DNA of 64,000 bases from positions 62,001 through 126,000 of the forward strand of contig CAVXCS010000005.1 of the NCBI GenBank assembly GCA_963760375.1, given 5' to 3'. The translations under genes were made by a program, and so were the position numbers. The notes under the pieces are model-generated. The model was not told where the DNA came from. It made no database searches and worked only from the letters and a program-made list of their open reading frames with translations. Positions 44,968-53,510 of this stretch are shown here, piece by piece; the first letter of the stretch is position 1, and the number at the start of each line of letters is the position of its first letter. The stretch comes from Pelagihabitans sp963760375. Lineage in GTDB: Bacteria; Bacteroidota; Bacteroidia; Flavobacteriales; Flavobacteriaceae.

Positions 44968-46026
44968 TTAGACCCTGCTCAACTTGATCGGATAGGTCTT
45001 CCCCGATGCCCATTGCGGGATATAAAGATTTGCGTCATCATCGATCAATACGTCATGGGGGTTTCGAAAAGTACTCCCATCGTATTCCGGTGCCAATAAT
45101 ACGCCATCTTGATACTGTGGGGCACTACCGCCCGGGAGGGAAACCACTTTATTGTCTTTGTCCAATACTGCCAACATGCCGTCATAGGCATCCCAGGTTT
45201 TGGTGACGATCACCGCAAAATAAATATTTTCACCATTGATTACCGGTCGGCACACGGAGCAACCCGGAAGCGAAATCGTTTCCAAATGCTGGCCATCCAA
45301 GGTAAACCGTTTAAATTGCTGATTTGCCCTTGAGGTGATCAACAGCGTAGGGCGGGCCGGGTCCCTGGTATCCAGGGTAATGCCATGACAACAGTTAAAT
45401 TCCGATTCCCCGTCACCTTTTCCTCCGAAATGGCGGATGTATTCCCCTTTGGAATTGTATTGAATGATGTAATTTTCTCCATAACCATCCGCGATATATA
45501 TGTCCCCATTGGGCATAATGGCGGTTTCGGTAGGTTTGTACTGATCATCGCTCGTATAGCCCGATACTTCCCTGGGCCTTTCAAAAGTCATTAAAATACG
45601 GCCGTCCAATGTCGTTTTGAACACTTTATGGGTTTCGGGATCGGTGATGAAAAGAAATTGGTCATCACCTTCGCCGGCAATCGAGAGTCCGTGCGCTCCC
45701 GGAAATTCCGTTCCCCAGGAATCGAGGACTTTTCCCTTCTGGTCATAAATGATCACGTTATTGTTGTTCTCCCCAGTGGTGGTCATAAAAATCCTTCCCT
45801 TGTTGTCGAGCACCATTTCATGGCAATCGTTTATGGGAATCTTGGACGGGTCCTGTACCCCCCATTCCTTGTCCACCCTATAGGTGAAGCCGCCTTGTCC
45901 CACGATTTTTTGGTGCTTGTTCGAATGTGAAATACCGAAAGTAAAGGCGGGGGCAATAATGCCGGCACCCGTTGCCAAGGCCGATTTTTTGATAAAGGTT
46001 CTGCGCGTACTAGGTTTTGACTCCAT
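44968..46026 (-). CDS. Tat-exported NHL/6-bladed beta-propeller protein
   Basis: A 352-residue protein with a twin-arginine signal (STRRTFIKKSALATGAGIIAP), so it is exported folded. The mature part is a six-bladed propeller: INDCHEMVLDNKGRIFMTTT, NVIIYDQKGKVLDSWG, GAHGLSIAGEGDDQFLFITD, PTETAIMPNGDIYIADGYGE, SKGEYIRHFGGKGDGESEFN and NPHDVLIDDDANLYIPQW. Blade motifs of the NHL/peptidylglycine-lyase type are clear. Its substrate is unknown; related proteins are annotated as sugar lactone or lyase-like enzymes. It is transcribed alone. Confidence 0.85.
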   Translation of the reverse strand: MESKPSTRRTFIKKSALATGAGIIAPAFTFGISHSNKHQKIVGQGGFTYRVDKEWGVQDPSKIPINDCHEMVLDNKGRIFMTTTGENNNNVIIYDQKGKVLDSWGTEFPGAHGLSIAGEGDDQFLFITDPETHKVFKTTLDGRILMTFERPREVSGYTSDDQYKPTETAIMPNGDIYIADGYGENYIIQYNSKGEYIRHFGGKGDGESEFNCCHGITLDTRDPARPTLLITSRANQQFKRFTLDGQHLETISLPGCSVCRPVINGENIYFAVIVTKTWDAYDGMLAVLDKDNKVVSLPGGSAPQYQDGVLLAPEYDGSTFRNPHDVLIDDDANLYIPQWASGKTYPIKLSRV

Positions 46027-46394
46027 ATGTATATCGGATCTATTTTATAGCTCTATTGCCCTGTGAAGCTTAGGTCCTAACCATCGAAAGGTCCCGCTAA
46101 ATCTGTACAATTCACCTCCAAAATGTGACGAATGGCCAGCAGATTTCTTTCGTTAAAGAAAAATTAAAGGCAACTGCCTATTCGTGATCCTTCCTTTCGC
46201 CTTCTTTAGAGCAACCCTTAAAATTACATTTTTTTGACATATGCCGTATTTTTTTTGAAAATCATAGTGCGATGGCGTTAAAATGAAACAGTTTATATGC
46301 CAAGCAATGAGAATTTCATGCGTCGGGAATCATTTGGCTAAGCACACTGGCAATAATACTGGGGCTCCGAATTTTTGTAATCAAAAATAAGTTT
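46027..46394. other. Intergenic region before tRNA-Val (GAC)
   Basis: About 370 bp of A/T-rich DNA between the divergent propeller gene and the tRNA. I see no gene, repeat or hairpin worth naming apart from the tRNA promoter at its right end. Confidence 0.4.
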
Positions 46395-46402
46395 TACCTT
46401 TG
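46375..46402 (+). promoter_or_regulatory. Promoter of tRNA-Val (GAC)
   Basis: TTG (46375-46377), 17 bp, TACCTTTG (46395-46402), 11 bp before the tRNA. The -7 match is exact and the spacer slightly short. Confidence 0.6.
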
Positions 46403-46413
46403 CCTGCTGTTTT

Positions 46414-46488
46414 GGGACATTAGCTCAGCTGGTTTAGAGCGCTGCCTTGACAGGGCAGAGGTCACTGGTTCGAACCCAGTATGTCCCA
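46414..46488 (+). tRNA. tRNA-Val (GAC)
   Basis: Acceptor GGGACAT/ATGTCCC; D-arm GCTC..GAGC; anticodon stem CTGCC/GGCAG with loop TTGACAG, anticodon GAC; T-arm ACTGG-TTCGAAC-CCAGT. CCA not encoded. Unlike the TAC isoacceptor it has no nuclease unit behind it. Confidence 0.95.
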
Positions 46489-46611
46489 CTTTTCGATCTT
46501 CTCAAAGTTCCTCCTTCCCATTTGGGGCAATGTATGGTACGCTCTTGGAGGAATTCCTGCACAAGCGAATATTTTTGGTAAAATAGCTTCTCCCTGCCCA
46601 CAATCATTTAG

Positions 46612-46619
46612 TACTTTTG
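46612..46619 (+). promoter_or_regulatory. Candidate -7 element of the metal-efflux operon
   Basis: TACTTTTG matches the consensus 57 bp upstream of the CusA-type start; no TTG sits at the right spacing. Confidence 0.35.
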
Positions 46620-46676
46620 AACGTTAAGGTTAACGGGAGTTTATCGACGAATCGATTTTCTTTTTAAGCAATAATA

Positions 46677-49600
46677 ATGCTCAACAAAAGCATCAAATTT
46701 TTAATAGAGAACAAGCTGGTAGCATTTCTATTGCTGGCGCTTTTTTTATTTTGGGGCATCATCAACGCACCTTTTGATCTGGGCGTTGGGGTATTGCCCA
46801 AGAATCCCGTTGCGGTCGATGCGATTCCGGATATCGGCGAAAACCAACAAATTGTCTACACCCAGTGGGACGGACAGTCCCCAAGGGATGTTGAAGATCA
46901 GATCACCTATCCGCTCACTTCAAGATTATTGGGGGTTCCCGGCGTCAAAACCATACGGAGTTCCTCGATGTTCGGGTTTTCGAGCATTTATGTGATTTTC
47001 GAGGAAGGGGTGGATTTTTACTGGTCCCGCAGTCGACTTCTGGAGAAGCTGAATGCCTTGCCCAATGATTTATTGCCATCGGGCGTAAAACCAACACTCG
47101 GTCCTGATGCGACCGCCTTGGGCCAAATTTTCTGGTATACCCTGGAAGGGCGCGATGCCGATGGTAAGGTGACCGGAGGTTGGGATCTCCATGAAATCAG
47201 GAGCATCCAAGATTTTTATGTTAAAAATGCATTGGCAGCATCGCCCGGTGTGACCGAGGTTTCTTCCATAGGCGGCTACGTACAGGAATATCAAGTAGAC
47301 GTGGATCCGGAATTGATGCGACAATATGATGTCTCGCTGAGCGAGGTGGTAAATGCGGTGAGGGAAAGCAATAAAGACGTTGGTGCCAAGACCCTTGAGA
47401 TCAATCAAGTGGAGTATTTCGTTCGCGGTTTGGGGTATGTAAAGCAGATCGAGGATATTATGGAAGCGCAGGTGCGCAATAGTAATTTTACACCGATCCG
47501 CATAAAGGATATCGCCAAGGTCACCATGGGGCCTGCCGAGCGAAGGGGTATTTTGGACAAGGAAGGGGCCGAAGTGGTCGGCGGCGTGGTGGTTGCGAGA
47601 TATGGTGCCAATCCTATGGCCACTATCAATGGGGTAAAGGAAAAAATCAAGGAAATTGCCCCTGGATTGCCGTCCAAGACCCTAATAGATGGGCGTACCT
47701 CACAATTGACCATCATCCCATTCTATGACCGCACCGATCTGATTCGGGAAACGTTGGGTACCCTGGGGGATGCCCTAAGCTATGAGGTATTGATCACCAT
47801 ATTGGTGGTCATCGTACTGTTGTACAACCTAAGGATTTCACTTTTGATTTCGAGTATAATGCCATTGGCCGTGCTGATGGTTTTTATCGCCATGAAACTT
47901 TTCCAGGTAGATGCCAACATTGTTGCCCTGTCCGGTATCGCCATCGCCATCGGTACCATGGTGGATATGGGCATTATCCTCTCAGAAAATATCGTTAGGC
48001 ATCTCGATCTCAAGACCGAAGACCAAACGATAGATCAAGTGGTGTACGAGGCCACGGTTGAGGTGTCTGGCGCCATATTGACCGCAGGCCTGACCACCAT
48101 TGTCAGCTTTATTCCCGTCTTCACGCTGAGCGGGGCGGAGGGAAAACTTTTCAGTCCGCTGGCATTTACTAAAACAGCGGCGCTTACCGCTTCCATGTTG
48201 GTGGCCCTCTTTTTAATCCCGCCCTTGGCGACCCAGTTGTTTGCAAAAAGGCGTTGGAAGCATCCCTTGCGATTGATTTTTGCCGGCCTCGTCATACTTG
48301 GAGGTATTTTGGTCCTGTTTTTCGGGAACCTACTGGGCATAGTTCTCATTGGCTTTGGAACCATCTCCTTGTTAGAAGGCCTCAAAAAGATTTCAAAGGA
48401 AAACGAAAGCCGGTACCAAATGATCTGGAGCGTCTTTTCGATCATCATGTTATTGGGCTATTTCTGGCGCCCCTTGGGCTATGGCAATCCCCTTGCGGTG
48501 AACCTTTTCTTTGTGGCGCTGATCTGTTTTTTGATTTTGGGCATCATTCTCCTCTTCAAGAAATATTATGCGCGGATTTTGGTCTGGGCTTTGGAAAACA
48601 AAAAACTATTTTTGGGAATTCCCGCATTTTTGCTGTTGTTGGGCATATTGATCATGGCCAATACCGGCAAGGAATTCATGCCCTCACTCGATGAAGGTTC
48701 ATTTTTGTTGATGCCCACCTCTATGCCCCATGCCGGGGTGAGCGAGAACAAACGGGTACTGGCACAGTTGGATATGGCCGTGGCCAGTCTCCCCGAAGTG
48801 GAAACCGTTGTCGGGAAATCGGGCAGGCTCGAATCGGCATTGGATCCTGCCCCACTTGCAATGTACGAAAACGTGATTCTGTATAAACCGGAATATATTT
48901 TGGATGATGCAGGCAAACCCATGGGCTTCAAAACCGATGAAAACGGTCTTTTCGAAACCAAAAATGGCGCGTATGTGCCATCGGGTAGTGGGTTGGGCAT
49001 CAAGGATCTGGTTCCCGAGCGCAACGGGTCGTTTTATAGAAACTGGCGACCGGAAATCAGAAACAAGGAAGATATCTGGGAAGCCATTCAATCGGTGGCC
49101 CTACTTCCGGGGGTAACCTCGGCGCCAAAATTGCAGCCGATAGAAACAAGGTTGGTCATGTTGCAGACCGGGATGCGGGCACCTATGGGAATCATCGTAA
49201 AAGGACAAGATCTTGAGGCCATACAGGACTTGGGCATACAATTGGAAACTATTTTAAAAGAAGTTCCGGGCGTGAAGGCGGAAGCGGTATTCGCAGATCG
49301 GATTGTTGGCAAGCCCTATTTGTTGATCGATATCGACCGGGAACGCATCGCAAGGTTCGGCATATCCATCACCGAGGTCCAGGATTTACTGGAAGTGGCC
49401 GTAGGCGGAAAAGTGCTGGGCCAAACCGTCGAAGGCAGGGAACGCTATGGGGTACGGGTCAGGTATCCCCGTGAATTGCGCGGTTCGCCCGAAGACCTGG
49501 GAAATATTTATATCACTTCACGGAATGGGACAGTGCTTCCATTAAAGGACATGGTGACCATACGCTATGAGCAAGGTCCACAGAACATCAAGAGTGAGGA

Positions 49601-50384
49601 TGGATTTTTGGTGGGCTATGTGCTTTTTGACAAGGAGGAAGGAACAGCGGAAGTTGATGTGGTAGAGCAGGCCGAAAGCGCGATCCTGGAAAAAATCGAG
49701 AGTGGAACACTAATTGTTCCCCAAGGACTGAGTTACCGTTTTGCGGGCACCTATGAAAACCAATTGCATGCCGAGAAAACACTATCTTTTGTAGTACCTT
49801 TGGTATTGTTGGCCATATTCCTGATCCTGTATTTTCAGTTCCGTTCGGTAAGCATTTCACTGATGGTCTTTACAGGGATTGCGGTCGCGTTTGCCGGAGG
49901 ATTTATCCTGATTTGGCTTTATGGCCAATCCTGGTTCATGAATTTTGACTTGGGCGGGATCAATTTCCGGACGCTTTTCAATATGAAAACCGTGAACCTG
50001 AGCGTGGCGGTGTGGGTGGGTTTTATCGCCCTCTTTGGCATTGCGACCGATGATGGGGTGGTCATGGCCACTTATTTGAAACAGTCGTTCGATAAAAATG
50101 AACCCTCGGATGTTCAGGGCATAAGGGCTGCCGTTTTGGAGGCGGGAGAGCGCCGCATCAGGCCTTGTTTAATGACCACTGCAACGACATTATTGGCTTT
50201 GCTGCCCATCCTGACCGCTACCGGCCGGGGCAGCGATATCATGATCCCGATGGCCATTCCTGGTTTTGGGGGCATGTTGGTCGCCTTGATATCGCTGTTC
50301 ATCGTTCCGGTTTTGTTCAGTTGGAGAAAAGAAGCGGCATTCGGTTGGGCAGCACATAAATCAAATGAGCATGGAGTTGTTTAA
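46677..50384 (+). CDS. cusA: Heavy-metal efflux RND transporter (CusA/CzcA family)
   Basis: A 1235-residue inner-membrane pump of the HME-RND family. The start MLNKSIKFLIENKLVAFLLL is the first helix; periplasmic porter domains follow (PGVKTIRSSSMFGFSSIYVIF, FFWYTLEG-type motif FWYTLEGRD), then a helix bundle with LSGIAIAIGTMVDMGIILSENIVRHL, a second porter repeat, and the C-terminal bundle with GIATDDGVVMATYLKQSF and GERRIRPCLMTTATTLLALLP. An insert of about 100 residues of extra hydrophobic sequence (around 530-640) lengthens it over the usual 1040. It exports monovalent or divalent metal ions (Cu/Ag or Zn/Co/Cd not decided). The membrane-fusion gene overlaps its 3' end by 20 bp. Confidence 0.93.
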   Translation: MLNKSIKFLIENKLVAFLLLALFLFWGIINAPFDLGVGVLPKNPVAVDAIPDIGENQQIVYTQWDGQSPRDVEDQITYPLTSRLLGVPGVKTIRSSSMFGFSSIYVIFEEGVDFYWSRSRLLEKLNALPNDLLPSGVKPTLGPDATALGQIFWYTLEGRDADGKVTGGWDLHEIRSIQDFYVKNALAASPGVTEVSSIGGYVQEYQVDVDPELMRQYDVSLSEVVNAVRESNKDVGAKTLEINQVEYFVRGLGYVKQIEDIMEAQVRNSNFTPIRIKDIAKVTMGPAERRGILDKEGAEVVGGVVVARYGANPMATINGVKEKIKEIAPGLPSKTLIDGRTSQLTIIPFYDRTDLIRETLGTLGDALSYEVLITILVVIVLLYNLRISLLISSIMPLAVLMVFIAMKLFQVDANIVALSGIAIAIGTMVDMGIILSENIVRHLDLKTEDQTIDQVVYEATVEVSGAILTAGLTTIVSFIPVFTLSGAEGKLFSPLAFTKTAALTASMLVALFLIPPLATQLFAKRRWKHPLRLIFAGLVILGGILVLFFGNLLGIVLIGFGTISLLEGLKKISKENESRYQMIWSVFSIIMLLGYFWRPLGYGNPLAVNLFFVALICFLILGIILLFKKYYARILVWALENKKLFLGIPAFLLLLGILIMANTGKEFMPSLDEGSFLLMPTSMPHAGVSENKRVLAQLDMAVASLPEVETVVGKSGRLESALDPAPLAMYENVILYKPEYILDDAGKPMGFKTDENGLFETKNGAYVPSGSGLGIKDLVPERNGSFYRNWRPEIRNKEDIWEAIQSVALLPGVTSAPKLQPIETRLVMLQTGMRAPMGIIVKGQDLEAIQDLGIQLETILKEVPGVKAEAVFADRIVGKPYLLIDIDRERIARFGISITEVQDLLEVAVGGKVLGQTVEGRERYGVRVRYPRELRGSPEDLGNIYITSRNGTVLPLKDMVTIRYEQGPQNIKSEDGFLVGYVLFDKEEGTAEVDVVEQAESAILEKIESGTLIVPQGLSYRFAGTYENQLHAEKTLSFVVPLVLLAIFLILYFQFRSVSISLMVFTGIAVAFAGGFILIWLYGQSWFMNFDLGGINFRTLFNMKTVNLSVAVWVGFIALFGIATDDGVVMATYLKQSFDKNEPSDVQGIRAAVLEAGERRIRPCLMTTATTLLALLPILTATGRGSDIMIPMAIPGFGGMLVALISLFIVPVLFSWRKEAAFGWAAHKSNEHGVV

Positions 50385-52086
50385 AAAATATGGGCCCTAT
50401 TTGGGCGTTTTGGCCGTAGGCCTTTTTCTGGGTTACCTGATTTCGGGAAAGCAGGGGGACGCAAGACCCACCCAGCAGGAATCGCATGTTGCGCATCCAC
50501 AAATGTATAGCTGTTCGATGCATCCGGAAGTGCAACAGCCTGAGAAGGGCAACTGTCCGCTCTGCGGTATGGCATTGACCCCTATGGCCACATCAGACAA
50601 TGCATTGGCAGACAATCAATTCCAGATGACCGAGAACGCCATGGCCCTGGCCAATATTGTAACCACCAAAATCGGTATTGAAAATTTGGAGGGAAATCGT
50701 ATTGTCCTTTCAGGAACCATAAATGCCAACGAACAAACCAATGCCATTCAAACGACTGTGTTCGACGGCCGCATTGAAAAACTGAACGTGAATTATGTTG
50801 GTGAATACATCAAAAAAGGAAGCCAGCTGGGAATGATATATTCCCCCAAACTTTATGCTGCACAAGACAAATTGCTCACCTCCGCATCGTATAAGGATAC
50901 CCATCAAAAACTGTATGCCGCAGCTAGGAATACCTTGGATTTGTGGAAAATGACCGATGCCCAAATCGATGAAGTGCTGAAAACGGGAAAACCTTTGATG
51001 AACTTTCCCTTGGTGGCCGATGTATCGGGAACGGTGACCGAGGTGTTGGCCACGGCGGGCAAATGGTATAAGGAAGGCGATCCCATTTTCAAGGTGTCCG
51101 ATCTTTACACGGTTTGGGCCGTATTCGATGCCTATGAGTCGCAATTGCCGCTCCTTGAGGTAGGACAAAAAATCAGGATCACCTCCAATGCCCAATTGGG
51201 GAAGGAATACCAAGCCAAGATATCGTTCATCGAACCCGTGCTCAACAATGCTAAAAGGACGGTCTCGGTAAGGGCCACCTTGATCAACAAAGAAGGCGTG
51301 CTGAAGCCGGGAATGTTCGTTGAAGGGGAGGTGCAGGCCGATGTGCCGACAGCGGTGCTTACCGTTCCAAAATCAGCAGTATTGTGGACGGGCAGACGTT
51401 CCTTGGTTTATGTAAAACCAGATCCCAGTAGGCCCATCTTTGAGATGGTCGACGTTACCTTGGGAAATGCCATCGGAGATGCGTATGAAGTGCTTGACGG
51501 ATTGGAATCGGGCGAAGAAGTGGTTGTGAACGGAACCTTTACGGTTGATGCCACTGCCCAGCTGAAAGGTAAAAAATCGATGATGGGCTCCAAGCAGGGG
51601 AACAGGACAGCTTCCAATATTGAAAATGGCAGCCCGGCCGTGAATTTCGAAGCAAATTTCAAAGATCGATTTGCGGAAATGCTGGATACCTATGCCATAC
51701 TGAAGGATGCCTTGGTCAAGACCGATGCCGATGGCGCGGTCAAAGGTTCGAAAAAAATGATCGAACAACTCATTCAATTAAAGGAGTCGGCCATGCTGGA
51801 TGGGATGACCCAAAGCCATCTTAAACAAATCAAGGAGAAGGCGCTCGCCATTTCCGAAACCGTAGATATCAAGCTACAGCGCAGGGCTTTTAAACCACTT
51901 TCTGAAAATATGGTGGCGATCGCCTCGATGATGAACGATTTCGACCAACCCCTCTATGTGCAGTTCTGTCCGATGGCCGACGGCAATAAGGGCGCAAGTT
52001 GGTTGAGCTTCGATAGCGAGATCAGAAATCCATATTACGGGGATGCGATGCTTAGCTGCGGAAGTGTTACAAAGACCATTCAATAG
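50365..52086 (+). CDS. cusB: CusB-type efflux adaptor with heavy-metal-binding and DUF3347 domains
   Basis: A 573-residue periplasmic adaptor. It has an N-terminal anchor helix (PYLGVLAVGLFLGYLISG), a heavy-metal-binding domain (YSCSMHPEVQQPEKGNCPLCGMAL, about 48-75) with Cys and Met ligands, the membrane-fusion core (GTINANEQTNAIQTTVFDGRIEKLNV, hairpin, VADVSGTVTEVLATAGKWYKEGDPIF, VRATLINKEGVLKPGMFVEGEV), and a C-terminal DUF3347-like domain (FKDRFAEMLDTYAILKDALV) ending in YVQFCPMADGNKGASWLS and DAMLSCGSV. It joins the RND pump to an outer-membrane channel, which is not encoded here. The Met/Cys-rich sites favour copper or silver. Confidence 0.92.
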   Translation: MSMELFKKYGPYLGVLAVGLFLGYLISGKQGDARPTQQESHVAHPQMYSCSMHPEVQQPEKGNCPLCGMALTPMATSDNALADNQFQMTENAMALANIVTTKIGIENLEGNRIVLSGTINANEQTNAIQTTVFDGRIEKLNVNYVGEYIKKGSQLGMIYSPKLYAAQDKLLTSASYKDTHQKLYAAARNTLDLWKMTDAQIDEVLKTGKPLMNFPLVADVSGTVTEVLATAGKWYKEGDPIFKVSDLYTVWAVFDAYESQLPLLEVGQKIRITSNAQLGKEYQAKISFIEPVLNNAKRTVSVRATLINKEGVLKPGMFVEGEVQADVPTAVLTVPKSAVLWTGRRSLVYVKPDPSRPIFEMVDVTLGNAIGDAYEVLDGLESGEEVVVNGTFTVDATAQLKGKKSMMGSKQGNRTASNIENGSPAVNFEANFKDRFAEMLDTYAILKDALVKTDADGAVKGSKKMIEQLIQLKESAMLDGMTQSHLKQIKEKALAISETVDIKLQRRAFKPLSENMVAIASMMNDFDQPLYVQFCPMADGNKGASWLSFDSEIRNPYYGDAMLSCGSVTKTIQ

Positions 52087-52161
52087 GCCTTTAACACAAC
52101 GCGCGCCGACCGTTATAACCACTCTAAATTCCCTATTCCGCGTTTTGGCTTGGGCCCAAGG

Positions 52162-53436
52162 CTACAAAAATTCCAACACCCGCTCAAGGGCCATACCTCT
52201 CGAACCTTTGATCAGCACCGTGCCTTTTTCCAAAGGGTGTTTGCCCAAATGGGCAGCAAGGGCATCAAAATTCCTAAACTTAGGGAGTTCTGAATCGCAC
52301 GCATAAAAATTCTCCCCGACCAAATAAGATTTATGAAAATGTAATTGGGCGACCCTGTCGGCTATTTCTTGGTGCTCTTTTTTTGCACTATCCCCCAATT
52401 CGAACATATCGCCCAAAATGACCATTTTATGAGCTGCCTCCAGATTCTCAAAACTGTCAAGCGCGGCGTTCATGCTTGTCGGGTTGGCATTATAGGCATC
52501 GAGAACGATGTGATGGCCATTTCTGGAGATGATCTGCGAACGGTTGTTCTTGGGTTCATATTGTTCCAATGCCGTTTTGATGGCCTGCATGGGAACCTCG
52601 AAATATTTCCCCATCAATACTGCGGCACAGCAATTGCTGAAATTGTAATGGCCCATCAATTGGGTTTGTATTGCCGTTCCTTCAACTTCTAGCTGAACGA
52701 ACGGACGCGCGCCTAAAAATTTGATCTGATAATACTTCGGATTTTGGCCACTAAACCCGACCTTATGTACATAGGGTCCCAGCTTTTGTAGTTGTATGGG
52801 GTCATCGGCATTCATAAAAACCGTCTTGTCATGACCTGTCAGATATTCGAATATTTCACTTTTTCCCTTGATGACCCCTTCCACACCTCCAAAACCTTCT
52901 AAATGCGCTTTCCCAAAATTGGTGATATAACCGAAATCGGGCTGTGCGATCCCGCATAAAAATTCAATTTCTTTTTGATGGTTTGCCCCCATTTCCACCA
53001 CTGCCATTTCGGTGTCTTCCTCGATGCGCAATAGGGTAAGCGCCACCCCGATGTGGTTGTTGAGGTTGCCCTGGGTCGCGATGGTCCTATATTTGGATGC
53101 CAATACGGCATGGATCAACTCTTTGGTGGTGGTTTTGCCATTGCTGCCCGTAAGTGCTATGATTTGCGCATGGCAGAATTTTCTATGGAATGTCGCCAGT
53201 TTTTGCAGACTTTCAAGCGCATTGTCGACCAGTATCGTTCGGCTGGAGGTTTCGTATTCGGGCTCGTCCACAATGACAAAGGCCGCTCCTTTTTCCAAGG
53301 CTTCACGGGCAAAGGCATTGCCATTGAAATTGGCGCCTTTCAATGCAAAAAAGATACTGTTTTCCTCTATTTTTCGGGTATCCGTGGCAATTGTCCGATA
53401 CTTCAGAAAGAGTTGGTGGAGCGCTTCTATTGTCAT
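52162..53436 (-). CDS. murF: UDP-N-acetylmuramoyl-tripeptide--D-alanyl-D-alanine ligase
   Basis: A 424-residue cytoplasmic enzyme that adds D-Ala-D-Ala to the peptidoglycan precursor. The Mur-ligase motifs are complete: P-loop ALTGSNGKTTTKELIHAVL, the VEMGANHQKEIEFL and GKAHLEGFGGVEGVIKGKSEIF segments, GHYNFSNCCAAVLMGKYF and VLDAYNANPTSMNAALDSF. It is somewhat shorter than the E. coli protein (452) but normal for Bacteroidetes. It stands between gldJ and the efflux operon; a strong hairpin terminator separates it from gldJ. A minus-strand TATTTTTG lies just before its start. Confidence 0.96.
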   Translation of the reverse strand: MTIEALHQLFLKYRTIATDTRKIEENSIFFALKGANFNGNAFAREALEKGAAFVIVDEPEYETSSRTILVDNALESLQKLATFHRKFCHAQIIALTGSNGKTTTKELIHAVLASKYRTIATQGNLNNHIGVALTLLRIEEDTEMAVVEMGANHQKEIEFLCGIAQPDFGYITNFGKAHLEGFGGVEGVIKGKSEIFEYLTGHDKTVFMNADDPIQLQKLGPYVHKVGFSGQNPKYYQIKFLGARPFVQLEVEGTAIQTQLMGHYNFSNCCAAVLMGKYFEVPMQAIKTALEQYEPKNNRSQIISRNGHHIVLDAYNANPTSMNAALDSFENLEAAHKMVILGDMFELGDSAKKEHQEIADRVAQLHFHKSYLVGENFYACDSELPKFRNFDALAAHLGKHPLEKGTVLIKGSRGMALERVLEFL

Positions 53437-53450
53437 GGTCCAAAAATATA

Positions 53451-53491
53451 AAAAGTCCCGAGTAGGATAGCTTCCTCCTCGGGACTTTTTT
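53451..53491 (-). terminator. Terminator of gldJ
   Basis: AAAAAGTCCCGAG and CTCGGGACTTTTTT form a perfect stem with a 15-base loop. On the minus strand it lies 20 bp behind the gldJ stop and upstream of murF. T-runs on both sides would let it work in either direction. Confidence 0.75.
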
Positions 53492-53510
53492 CAAATATCA
53501 TGAAGTACCC

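Noticed and set aside
52149..52160. Palindrome CTTGGGCCCAAG next to the murF stop as a terminator
   Set aside because: It is a perfect 12-bp palindrome but has no loop or T-run; without more evidence it is only noted.
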